Below, one piece after another: positions 1-6,227 of a DNA stretch of 34,787 bases (its first letter is position 1; the number at the start of each line of letters is the position of its first letter). The notes under the pieces were generated by a model. It was not told the DNA's origin. It saw nothing but the letters and a program-made list of their open reading frames with translations, and made no database searches. The position numbers were made by a program, and so were the translations under genes. This stretch comes from Vibrio crassostreae 9ZC13 (lineage in GTDB: Bacteria; Pseudomonadota; Gammaproteobacteria; Enterobacterales; Vibrionaceae): assembly GCF_000272045.2 (NCBI RefSeq), contig NZ_AJYZ02000041.1:708134-742920 (forward strand). Reading direction: 5' to 3'.

Positions 1-106
1 CTTGTTGGGCCTTAGCATTTTCAAGCGTTAAGTATTGGCCGAAATTGATGCCTAACAAGACGATGGTTACGACCAACACAATACCCAATATCATTTTCTT
101 ACTCAT
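1..106 (-). CDS. N-terminal fragment of a small membrane protein, possibly TVP38/TMEM64 family
   Basis: Thirty-five codons are visible before the window edge cuts the gene. The product starts with two lysines and a strongly hydrophobic stretch (residues 5-20), then the segment NFGQYLTLENAKAQQ. A hydrophobic leader followed by a 'YLTLEN-KAQQ' type segment resembles the beginning of vibrio TVP38/TMEM64 (DedA-like) inner-membrane proteins, but this is from memory and the fragment is too short to prove it. The ATG at 106-104 is preceded on the minus strand by GAGGAAG, a good ribosome binding site about 6 bases upstream, which supports the start. It is transcribed in the same direction as tfoY but separated from it by the tfoY terminator, so it probably has its own promoter. 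Confidence 0.5.
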   Translation of the reverse strand, partial: MSKKMILGIVLVVTIVLLGINFGQYLTLENAKAQQ

Positions 107-184
107 TGATACTTCCTCTAAATTTTCAATGCATACCGATAGTATAGATAGACAGGCAAAGCATAGATTAACTTTCACCAGATA

Positions 185-211
185 TAAAAAAAGCCGCAGT
201 AAATGCGGCTT
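185..211 (-). terminator. Rho-independent terminator of tfoY
   Basis: An 8-bp perfect stem AAGCCGCA / TGCGGCTT (191-198 with 204-211) closes a 5-base loop. On the minus strand it is followed by a run of six T (190-185). It lies about 30 bases after the tfoY stop codon. Confidence 0.85.
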
Positions 212-240
212 AGTTATGTATATAGATTGCACTGACAATG

Positions 241-831
241 TTAATTGACGCGATTGATAAGCTCTTCGCGACGCTGCTGCGGTATAACAGACCAATGTGT
301 ACCATTAATCGCGCCTTCTAGCGCCCAAAGTAGTTCAATACTGACAGAAGACGCATGCGATTCTTTGATGGCGTTAAATGCGTTTACAGAGCCAGATTCA
401 TATAAACGTTCTACAGAATCGATCCCTGCCTTTTTCAACATACGCTCGGTAGCGAGTCGAAGATTAGGCAGATCTTTGAGTCGGGTCGGCTTAGCAGAAG
501 ACTGCTCAGCTTTTTCTTCTTTAGCAAAACCTAGAGACGTGGTTGCAAGCTGCAAGATTTTCTCTTGGTCTTGCCAGAGGCCTTCAGGTAAAGCGAAATA
601 TTTAGTAACGACTGGGAAACCACGTTTTTTGTAGACGTACGGTTGAAACCCTTGTTGTTCGAATTGTTTAGTTGTGCCTTTGTCTGCGCGTATGTGCAAC
701 TGGTCATTTACAACCAGAGCAAACATAGTGTCATCAGCAAAAAGACCGAAGCCACCAAACATTGAGCGTGATTTTATTTTTCCTAGGGACTCAAATAACT
801 TCATCGAGTCCTTTAGTATCGGTTTATCCAT
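241..831 (-). CDS. tfoY: TfoX/Sxy-family regulator TfoY, c-di-GMP riboswitch controlled
   Basis: A 196-residue protein with the two-part TfoX architecture. The N-terminal domain (about 1-95) has the SRSMFGGFGLFADDTMFALV signature and a later KKRGFPVVTKYFALP block. The C-terminal domain (about 110-196) has DLPNLRLATERMLKKAGI and the ELLWALEGAINGTHW motif. Vibrios carry two paralogues, TfoX (competence) and TfoY. I call this one TfoY because a c-di-GMP-I riboswitch precedes it and purR lies upstream in the same orientation, the arrangement known for V. cholerae VC1722. In V. cholerae TfoY induces type VI secretion and motility when c-di-GMP is low. The ATG at 831 has only a weak ribosome binding site (CGAG), which fits leader-controlled translation. 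A promoter inside the leader (885-914) may give riboswitch-free mRNA. The gene ends in its own terminator. Confidence 0.93.
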   Translation of the reverse strand: MDKPILKDSMKLFESLGKIKSRSMFGGFGLFADDTMFALVVNDQLHIRADKGTTKQFEQQGFQPYVYKKRGFPVVTKYFALPEGLWQDQEKILQLATTSLGFAKEEKAEQSSAKPTRLKDLPNLRLATERMLKKAGIDSVERLYESGSVNAFNAIKESHASSVSIELLWALEGAINGTHWSVIPQQRREELINRVN

Positions 832-884
832 GTTATTTATCTCGGTGTATTTGAACTACGCCACCAAATAAGCAGGTCCGAGAG

Positions 885-914
885 ATTAGCAAAATGTTGC
901 AATTAAATTGTCAA
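885..914 (-). promoter_or_regulatory. Candidate sigma-70 promoter downstream of the riboswitch
   Basis: On the minus strand a perfect -35 TTGACA (914-909) is followed after 18 bases by GCTAAT (890-885), a 4/6 match to TATAAT. Initiation near 878 would make a roughly 47-base leader without the aptamer. V. cholerae tfoY is reported to have promoters downstream of its riboswitch, so this agrees with the family, but the start site is inferred. Confidence 0.5.
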
Positions 915-957
915 TAAGCCGTAAATTACTAAATTATTAGTAGTTACTGCATTTTGC

Positions 958-1044
958 CATCGGTAACCCCGCTACCATACCAACGAGTGGTTTAGGCCGG
1001 AAGCTTTGCGTCTCACTCTTTCGAGTGGTTTGCCCTGTGCGTGA
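958..1044 (-). promoter_or_regulatory. c-di-GMP-I (GEMM) riboswitch aptamer, Vc2 type
   Basis: Read on the minus strand, this stretch has every segment of the c-di-GMP-I aptamer in order: CACGCACAGGGCAAACC, a stem capped by a GAAA tetraloop (CACTC-GAAA-GAGTG), the GACGCAAAGC-TTCCGGCCTAAACC core, a second hairpin with GGTATGG, and the closing GTAGCGGGGTTACCGATGG. It strongly resembles the Vc2 riboswitch of V. cholerae tfoY. CCTAA and TATGG together look like the classical 11-nt GAAA tetraloop receptor, so the two helices should dock. The aptamer ends 126 bases before the tfoY start codon. I see no obvious intrinsic terminator in between, so the switch may act on RNA stability or translation. 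Confidence 0.95.
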
Positions 1045-1162
1045 CTGATTGAATAGAATAAAGTTTTTGTTGAATGAAGCTCACACTTGATATTTCAAAA
1101 TGTGATACTGCTTCAATTAATGATCTTTCATTTATGCATAAGGGTTCATTGTAGTTGCTGAT

Positions 1163-1189
1163 AAAAAAAGCGCACCTAAAGGTGCGCTT
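1163..1189 (-). terminator. Rho-independent terminator of purR
   Basis: A 9-bp stem AAGCGCACC / GGTGCGCTT (1168-1176 with 1181-1189) with a TAAA loop is followed on the minus strand by a T-run (1169-1163), 26 bases after the purR stop. Confidence 0.88.
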
Positions 1190-1214
1190 GATGAAATCAA
1201 ACTCGAATTATCAA

Positions 1215-2219
1215 TTAATTTAACGTCTTAACTGTACTTCGTTCAACAATTTCAGGGTGCATTTCGAAGACGCGTTTTTCGTGGTCTTTGTCTTTGATGC
1301 GCTCCAATAGAATTTCGAATGCATTCTTACCAACACGACGTTTTGGTTGGTGAACTGTCGTTAACGGCGGAGAGAAGTATTCAGCGAGTTCGATGTTGTC
1401 GTAACCGATCACTGAGATATCTTCAGGAATGCGGATGCCTTTTTCTTGCAGTCGGCTCATTAAGCCGAGTGCCATTGTGTCGTTAAAGCAGAATACCGCC
1501 GTTGGACGATCTTCCATCTCAACGATTTGTTCTGCAGCAAGAACAGCCGTATCACACTCGAAGTTGCCTTCGATGATCATATTGTCATCGGCAGAAATTT
1601 TAGCTTCGTTAAGTGCGCGCTTGTAACCGGCAATACGTTCAACACATGCTGCTTTGTCTAAGTGGCCACTTAAACATGCAATCTTAGAGTGACCGCGTTC
1701 AATAAGGTATTTGGTCGCTAGGTAGCCACCTTCTTCAGAGTTATCGATGATCTTATCAGCTTGAGAACTCTCTGGGCCCCAGTCCATAATAACTTTAGGG
1801 ATGTCAGCGTGACGGTCTAACATCTCTCTTAGTTCTTCAGTTAGGTCAGAACACATAACTAAGATGCCATCTACACGTTTCTCTGCAAGCATTCGAATGT
1901 AGTCACGTTGCTTCTCATAGATACCGCCCGTATTACACAGGATCAAAGTGTAACCTTGACGGTAGCAGTAGCTCTCAACACCATCGATAACTTCAGAGAA
2001 GAATAGATTAGTTGATTGAGTCACTAGCATGCCGATGGTGCGTGTTGTATTACACTTCAAGCTACGAGCAACAGCACTTGGTGCATAGTTCAGTTCATCT
2101 ACGGCTTTGTTTACTTTTTCTTGCGTTGCTTCTGCAACAAAGCGAGTTTTATTGATTACGTGAGAAACGGTTGTTGTTGATACGCCGGCTAAGCGAGCGA
2201 CATCTTTTATAGTGGCCAT
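1215..2219 (-). CDS. purR: Purine repressor PurR (LacI family)
   Basis: A 334-residue LacI-family repressor. The N-terminal helix-turn-helix is MATIKDVARLAGVSTTTVSHVIN (1-23, in two halves). The hinge helix SAVARSLK (about 48-55) follows, then a periplasmic-binding-protein-like core with MVTQSTNLFFSEVIDGVE and, near the C-terminus, ISVIGYDNIELAEYFSPPLTTVHQP. Length and motifs match PurR, which binds hypoxanthine or guanine and represses purine nucleotide synthesis genes. The ATG at 2219 has AGGAT about 8 bases upstream. The gene is monocistronic: a terminator-like hairpin lies in its leader and another terminator follows its stop. A partial PurR-box-like sequence upstream (2417-2432) raises the possibility of autoregulation, as in E. 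coli. Confidence 0.95.
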   Translation of the reverse strand: MATIKDVARLAGVSTTTVSHVINKTRFVAEATQEKVNKAVDELNYAPSAVARSLKCNTTRTIGMLVTQSTNLFFSEVIDGVESYCYRQGYTLILCNTGGIYEKQRDYIRMLAEKRVDGILVMCSDLTEELREMLDRHADIPKVIMDWGPESSQADKIIDNSEEGGYLATKYLIERGHSKIACLSGHLDKAACVERIAGYKRALNEAKISADDNMIIEGNFECDTAVLAAEQIVEMEDRPTAVFCFNDTMALGLMSRLQEKGIRIPEDISVIGYDNIELAEYFSPPLTTVHQPKRRVGKNAFEILLERIKDKDHEKRVFEMHPEIVERSTVKTLN

Positions 2220-2334
2220 GGTTTTATCCTATTAGAAGCTACTTTCCCAAAGTACGGAATAAAGTAGCCGTTAAGCTACCTAACTAAGAGCTTAAATTTG
2301 TAGGGCTCTTTGGGTACTAAAAGTGCTAAAAAAC

Positions 2335-2355
2335 AAAAAAACCGCTATTGAGCGG
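2335..2355 (-). terminator. Terminator-like hairpin in the purR leader
   Basis: A short GC-rich stem CCGCT / AGCGG (2342-2346 with 2351-2355) with an ATTG loop is followed on the minus strand by seven T (2341-2335), then G and six more T. It sits 116 bases before the purR start. Either it is a second stop for torD transcripts, or it attenuates purR if that promoter lies near 2410-2450. Confidence 0.55.
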
Positions 2356-2416
2356 CTTGTCTTAACACCGAAATGCTCAAAACTATAATAAGCATAGCAT
2401 TTCGTGAATGTTTCAT

Positions 2417-2432
2417 ATTTTATCGTTTGCGG
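2417..2432 (-). promoter_or_regulatory. Partial PurR-operator-like sequence
   Basis: The minus strand reads CCGCAAACGATAAAAT. Against the PurR consensus ACGCAAACGTTTTCGT it is identical over positions 2-9 and 10/16 overall. It overlaps a TAAAAT hexamer (2422-2417) that could be the purR -10. Only one half-site is good, so this is tentative. Confidence 0.3.
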
Positions 2433-2469
2433 TCACAATTTTAGACTGACTAGAAATTACTCGCAATAA

Positions 2470-2495
2470 AATTCACCCGGAAATCCGGGTGAATT
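2470..2495 (-). terminator. Terminator after torD
   Basis: An 11-bp perfect stem AATTCACCCGG / CCGGGTGAATT (2470-2480 with 2485-2495) with an AAAT loop lies 41 bases after the torD stop. The following T-tract on the minus strand is short (TTTTATT), so it may be an mRNA 3'-end stabiliser as well as a terminator. Confidence 0.7.
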
Positions 2496-2536
2496 GTCAC
2501 ATTCTTCTGAATTTATTTAACGAGTCATCCAATAAG

Positions 2537-3184
2537 CTATTCACCAGCTAAATATTGAGTGTCTAATTGACAGAATGCGAGTAGCAACGATGAGACGGAG
2601 GCGTAGAAACCGAATTCATCAACGTCATGACATTTCACGTTGAACTTTGGTAACCAAGTCAGCAGTTGTTGTTCGATAAACTGCTGTTGAGCGGCAAATG
2701 AATTCTCTAGTTCTTCTTCAATATTCGTTTCGTTTGAACGAATGATCAAGTTACCAAGGAAATCGAGTTCGATAGCAATGTGGTCTGCTGGCTCTTTTAG
2801 ATCTTGGTTCACAACTAAGTTGTGCTTAGCCATGATCTCTTCCATATCTTTTGCTGGCTTATCATTCAAAAGGCCAGTTTCGCCGATATACATTGAAGCG
2901 TAAGGAAGAGCGCCGTGCTTATCTGTCTTTAAGAAAAGATCGCAAAAGTCTGCAGACAGTTCTAGCTGAGCATCTTCACGAGTTTGTAGGCGGTTCAGCG
3001 CATCCACTAACTTATCAATCGCTGGCTTTAGTGTCTCATTTTCGCCTAAACCAGTTAGGAAAGAACGAATTTCAACAGAGTGGTAGTGATCGAGTTCTTC
3101 TTGAGTGAGCTCTTTGGCAAATAAGCTTGATAGCCACCAGTATATTTCTGCTCTTTGCTCGTTGAACGCTTTCGTATCTTTCAT
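2537..3184 (-). CDS. torD: TorD, chaperone for the TMAO reductase TorA
   Basis: A 215-residue, mostly helical protein of the TorD/DmsD redox-enzyme maturation family. The hallmark EPADH motif is at 131-135, inside LKEPADHIAIELDFLGNLI, and an upstream FCDLFLKTDKHGALPYASMY segment is also typical. TorD binds the Tat signal peptide and core of apo-TorA in the cytoplasm and holds it ready for molybdenum cofactor insertion. The gene is divergent from torR with 285 bases between them, but no torA or torC lies in the window, unlike the E. coli torCAD operon. The ATG at 3184 is preceded by AGGATC, a reasonable ribosome binding site. Confidence 0.92.
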   Translation of the reverse strand: MKDTKAFNEQRAEIYWWLSSLFAKELTQEELDHYHSVEIRSFLTGLGENETLKPAIDKLVDALNRLQTREDAQLELSADFCDLFLKTDKHGALPYASMYIGETGLLNDKPAKDMEEIMAKHNLVVNQDLKEPADHIAIELDFLGNLIIRSNETNIEEELENSFAAQQQFIEQQLLTWLPKFNVKCHDVDEFGFYASVSSLLLAFCQLDTQYLAGE

Positions 3185-3262
3185 TTGTTAGATCCTGACT
3201 TAGTCTTGTGATGTTGCTTATATGCATCTTGAAGTCACTTGGGCATAAGCACACCAAGGCTG

Positions 3263-3290
3263 AATAACAAGGTTATTTGCGAAACGCAAA
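3263..3290. promoter_or_regulatory. Two adjoining 15-bp palindromes in the torD-torR divergent region
   Basis: AATAAC-AAG-GTTATT (3263-3277) and TTTGCG-AAA-CGCAAA (3276-3290) are both perfect 6-3-6 inverted repeats overlapping by two bases, with centres 13 bp apart. They lie in the only space from which both torD and torR can be driven. The binding factor is unknown; they do not match the E. coli tor box. Confidence 0.4.
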
Positions 3291-3469
3291 GTTACTCGTT
3301 AGTAGTAATGCCTATATTGAATTGCGATGGACGATAAATAGCAAGGTTTAAGATTGTCTTGTATCAAAAAAAATCCATGTTTCTGGCTTTTATCTTCTGT
3401 ACCACTAGAATTGTTACTAGTTATGAATAGAATAGTCACTGAAACTATTAAATAAGAAAAGTGGTGTAG

Positions 3470-4183
3470 ATGAGCTATCACGTATTAGTCGTAGAAGATG
3501 ATGTGGTAACCCGCAGTAAACTGGTTGGATACTTCCAGAACGAGGGTTACACAGTGAGCGAAGCAGAAAGCGGCGCTCAAATGAGAAACGTGTTAGAAGA
3601 AAACAACGTTGACCTCATTATGCTGGACATCAACTTACCAGGCGAAGATGGATTGATGCTAACTCGCGAATTACGCAGTCAATCAGACATTGGAATTATT
3701 TTAGTTACTGGACGCACGGATAGCATCGACAAAATCGTTGGCCTTGAAATGGGCGCTGACGATTACGTTACTAAACCCTTCGAACTTCGCGAGTTATTAG
3801 TTCGAGTTAAAAACCTACTTTGGCGTATTTCTGCTGCTCATAAAACAGCAGCGGGCGCAGTCGAAGAAATATCAGATGAGTCTGTGGTTCGTTTTGGTGA
3901 GTGGACATTTGATATCCCTCGTCGTGCGTTAAGCAAAAACGGCGAACCGGTGAAATTGACCAAAGCAGAATACGAACTGCTAGTGGCATTGTCTTCTTAC
4001 CCTAACCAAGTATTAAGCCGCGAACGTATTTTGAATATGATTAGCCACCGAGTGGACGCGCCTAATGACCGTACTATCGACGTATTGATTCGTCGTATGC
4101 GTGCAAAAATGGAGTTTGATCCTAAGAACCCACAAATTTTTGTGACGGTTCACGGTGAAGGTTACATGTTCGCTGGTGATTGA
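3470..4183 (+). CDS. torR: TorR, OmpR-type response regulator of TMAO respiration
   Basis: A 237-residue response regulator. The receiver domain (about 3-118) has the acidic pair E9-D10-D11, the phosphoacceptor D53 in LDINLPG and the lysine K102 in YVTKPF. The C-terminal winged helix (about 138-235) ends in DVLIRRMRAK and FVTVHGEGYMF. The IVGLEMGADDYVTKPFELR and VRVKNLLWRI segments are closer to TorR than to ArcA. TorR is phosphorylated by the sensor TorS and activates the TMAO reductase operon. Its partner TorS is not in this window. It is divergent from torD and ends at a terminator shared with elyC. Confidence 0.88.
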   Translation: MSYHVLVVEDDVVTRSKLVGYFQNEGYTVSEAESGAQMRNVLEENNVDLIMLDINLPGEDGLMLTRELRSQSDIGIILVTGRTDSIDKIVGLEMGADDYVTKPFELRELLVRVKNLLWRISAAHKTAAGAVEEISDESVVRFGEWTFDIPRRALSKNGEPVKLTKAEYELLVALSSYPNQVLSRERILNMISHRVDAPNDRTIDVLIRRMRAKMEFDPKNPQIFVTVHGEGYMFAGD

Positions 4184-4224
4184 TTTCCTTCGGAAGTGAT
4201 TAATCAACAACGACATTTAAACGT

Positions 4225-4260
4225 AAAAAGCCGAGACACCATTGATGTCTCGGCTTTTTT
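4225..4260. terminator. Bidirectional terminator between torR and elyC
   Basis: A strong stem AAGCCGAGACA / TGTCTCGGCTT (4228-4238 with 4246-4256) has T-runs on both sides: TTTTTT on the plus strand and the complement of AAAAA on the minus strand. It serves convergent torR and elyC. Confidence 0.9.
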
Positions 4261-4349
4261 ATTGCTTAGCTTTCATTGTTAACGAACAGAGAACCTAAAA
4301 ATACTTGCCGACTCAGTCTGCTCAGTATGAGTTTAAAGATTCAATTGGC

Positions 4350-5201
4350 TTACTGAGGCTGAGCCGCAGAAACTTCACCGTCATCTTCAACTAAGCTGGA
4401 AGCTTCTGGAATCACCGGCTCTTCAACAATGTCATTGCTTGTATCAAGCCAATCACGTAAATCTTGCCAAACTAATCCCATGGTTTCGTGCCAGTAACGC
4501 TCAGTCTGCTCAAGGTAGAGAGCTTTTGGCATGTACTTATTCCAAGGCTCAACAACGCCTTCTTGTGCAAGGTAGTTGGTTGGTGCAGGCAGTGGTTTCA
4601 TACCAGCTGCATGGAATTCATTGAGTGCACGAGTCATATGGCTCGCTGAAGTCACCAGAACCATTTTTTTATTCTTAACGAACGCAGCGGCTTGGCGAGC
4701 TTCTTCCCAGGTGTCTTTTGCGGTTTCAAGCAGAATGATGTCGGGCTTTGCTACGCCAAGTGCTAATGCAACTTTAGCCATCATTCTTGCGTTACTGACT
4801 TCAGTGCCTGCGCCATAGCCAGACAAAATGAGTTTTGCACCAGGGTAAAGGCGTAGAATACGAATCCCTTCACTTAAACGCATCAGGCCGGTGCGGCTAA
4901 GTTCTGATGTCGGTGGAATTTGGTCGTCTACGACGTGACCACTTCCGAGAACCATTACGTAATCGACGGTTTCATCGACAGGTAAAAAAGCGGTGTGTTG
5001 CCTTTCCATTGGCATTAAAAGTTGACTAGAAACTGGTTGGAAAGCGATTAGGAAAATACCACATAGGGCTGAAAGGGTGATTAAGCAACCCGTCTTCCTT
5101 TTGGTAGTAAACATCACTAGGGCTAAACCCAGAAAAGCGAGAATTAACATTGCTGGCAGTGGCATCAATAGCGAAGACACTACTTTTTTCAGCTCAAACA
5201 T
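4350..5201 (-). CDS. elyC: ElyC, envelope biogenesis factor (DUF218)
   Basis: A 283-residue inner-membrane protein. Two transmembrane helices (about 11-31 and 37-57) precede a DUF218 domain (about 80-235) with DYVMVLGSG, the R-LSEGIRILR segment, KLILSGYGAGTEVSNARMMA and the LVTSASHMTRAL motif. In E. coli ElyC (YcbC) supports peptidoglycan synthesis and lipid carrier metabolism. The open frame runs 33 codons further upstream to 5300, but I start at the ATG at 5201 because the product then begins MFELKKVVSSLLMPLP, aligning with the E. coli start MLFTLKKVIGNMLLPLP. No strong ribosome binding site is visible. The last 30 or so residues form an acidic tail not in the E. coli protein. It is divergent from cmoM. 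Confidence 0.88.
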   Translation of the reverse strand: MFELKKVVSSLLMPLPAMLILAFLGLALVMFTTKRKTGCLITLSALCGIFLIAFQPVSSQLLMPMERQHTAFLPVDETVDYVMVLGSGHVVDDQIPPTSELSRTGLMRLSEGIRILRLYPGAKLILSGYGAGTEVSNARMMAKVALALGVAKPDIILLETAKDTWEEARQAAAFVKNKKMVLVTSASHMTRALNEFHAAGMKPLPAPTNYLAQEGVVEPWNKYMPKALYLEQTERYWHETMGLVWQDLRDWLDTSNDIVEEPVIPEASSLVEDDGEVSAAQPQ

Positions 5202-5316
5202 ATCCGAATAGTCCGAAAAAACATCACTTAGTAGTAAAAAGAGACATCGCCTCTTTATTCCTGAAATTCCTGTGACAGAATAGCAGGCACGATAGGACAT
5301 AATAACTCAAGTAGCC

Positions 5317-6102
5317 GTGACTGAAGACCGTAATTTCGACGATATTGCCCACAAATTTGCAAAAAATATTTACGGCTCTGACAAAGGAGAGATCCGTCAG
5401 ATCATCGTATGGGAAGATTTAGAACAAGCTTTGAGCAAGTTTGAGCAATCAGCTTCTCCGCTGCATGTGCTTGATGCTGGAGGCGGCCTTGCACAGATGT
5501 CGCAAAAAATTGCGTCGCTTGGGCATAACGTTTCTCTGTGTGATCTCTCTTCTGAAATGCTGAAGCTCGCAGAAGAAAGTATCAGCGAAGCGGGTTTGCT
5601 AGAGCAATATCGATTTATTCATTCACCAGTACAAAAAGTCGCAGAACATCTAGATGAGAAAGTCGATTTTGTGATGTTTCATGCCGTAATGGAATGGTTA
5701 GCCGATCCTAAAGAGGCGCTTGATTTATTGCTTGAACAAGTTAAACCGGGTGGCGTTGCCTCGATAATGTTTTACAACCACCACGGATTAGTCCTGAAAA
5801 ATGTGATTTGTGGCAACATTCCTCATGTATTGAATGGGATGCCACATCGAAAACGGTTTAAGCTGCAACCACAAAAAGGCTTGAAGCCGGAAGAGGTTTA
5901 TCAATGGATAGAAGACGCTGGTCTAGAAATCTGTGGTAAATCAGGCATTCGCTCTTTCAGTGACTACATAGGTAATATGGAGTACATGGGCGATTACCAA
6001 TTTGAAGATGTATTGGAACTGGAAAAACAGCTATGTCGCCAAGAGCCATATCTGTCACTAGGCCGTTATATTCACGTTTGGGCTCAAAAACCTGCGCAAT
6101 AA
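5317..6102 (+). CDS. cmoM: CmoM, tRNA (5-carboxymethoxyuridine-34) methyltransferase
   Basis: A 261-residue class I SAM-dependent methyltransferase. The start is a GTG, chosen because MTEDRNFDDIAHKFAKNIYG then aligns with the E. coli start MQDRNFDDIAEKF. Motif I is VLDAGGGLAQ (51-60), and later VMFHAVMEWLADP and IMFYNHHGLVLKN segments are typical. CmoM (formerly SmtA/YcbD) methylates the carboxyl of cmo5U34 to mcmo5U34 in several tRNAs, extending wobble decoding. It works downstream of CmoA and CmoB, both encoded at 21-23 kb in this window. It precedes mukF by 125 bases, with a hairpin between them. The cmoM-mukFEB adjacency is shared with enterobacteria. Confidence 0.93.
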   Translation: MTEDRNFDDIAHKFAKNIYGSDKGEIRQIIVWEDLEQALSKFEQSASPLHVLDAGGGLAQMSQKIASLGHNVSLCDLSSEMLKLAEESISEAGLLEQYRFIHSPVQKVAEHLDEKVDFVMFHAVMEWLADPKEALDLLLEQVKPGGVASIMFYNHHGLVLKNVICGNIPHVLNGMPHRKRFKLQPQKGLKPEEVYQWIEDAGLEICGKSGIRSFSDYIGNMEYMGDYQFEDVLELEKQLCRQEPYLSLGRYIHVWAQKPAQ

Positions 6103-6177
6103 CAGCGGTGAATGTGGTAAAAGAAGCCACAACATGCGCTATGCAATCGTAACAAGCCCGCGTCATAAAGAAATAGG

Positions 6178-6205
6178 CGTCATATCTAATACATTCGATA
6201 TGACG
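6178..6205 (+). promoter_or_regulatory. Perfect 9-bp inverted repeat upstream of mukF
   Basis: CGTCATATC (6178-6186) and GATATGACG (6197-6205) flank a 10-base spacer, 22 bases before the mukF ATG. There is no T-run after it, so it is not a standard terminator. It could be an operator or a leader hairpin near the mukF ribosome binding site (CAGGA, 6217-6221). Confidence 0.45.
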
Positions 6206-6227
6206 AAGAACAGTAACAGGAACCACA

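Larger units (their letters stand above)
832..1214. other. tfoY leader and purR-tfoY intergenic region
   Basis: No gene is seen here. From high to low coordinates, in the direction of tfoY transcription, it holds the purR terminator (1163-1189), an undefined promoter stretch (1045-1162), the c-di-GMP riboswitch (958-1044), a small hairpin (TACTAA/TTAGTA, 927-942) and a second promoter candidate (885-914). The stretch 1081-1105 has a loose inverted repeat TCACA-N15-TGTGA, which lacks CRP-site spacing. Confidence 0.7.
2220..2536. other. torD-purR intergenic region
   Basis: No gene is seen. In minus-strand order it holds the torD terminator (2495-2470), a PurR-box-like stretch overlapping a TAAAAT -10-like hexamer (2432-2417), an upstream hairpin with a T-run (2355-2335), a small GTAGC/GCTAC hairpin (2264-2279) and the purR ribosome binding site. 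Confidence 0.6.

Noticed and set aside
245..634. Plus-strand 129-residue ORF opposite tfoY
   Set aside because: It is a shadow of tfoY, without a ribosome binding site or family features.
1081..1105. CRP site upstream of tfoY
   Set aside because: The half-sites are in TCACA-N15-TGTGA order and spacing, not TGTGA-N6-TCACA.
2410..2420. Tor box (CTGTTCATAT) near torD
   Set aside because: TGTTTCATAT matches only 7 of 10 bases, is downstream of torD and has no repeat partner.
4350..5300. ElyC starting at 5300 (316 residues)
   Set aside because: The extra 33 residues do not look like the family N-terminus; the start at 5201 aligns with E. coli ElyC. The upstream part also nearly reaches cmoM.
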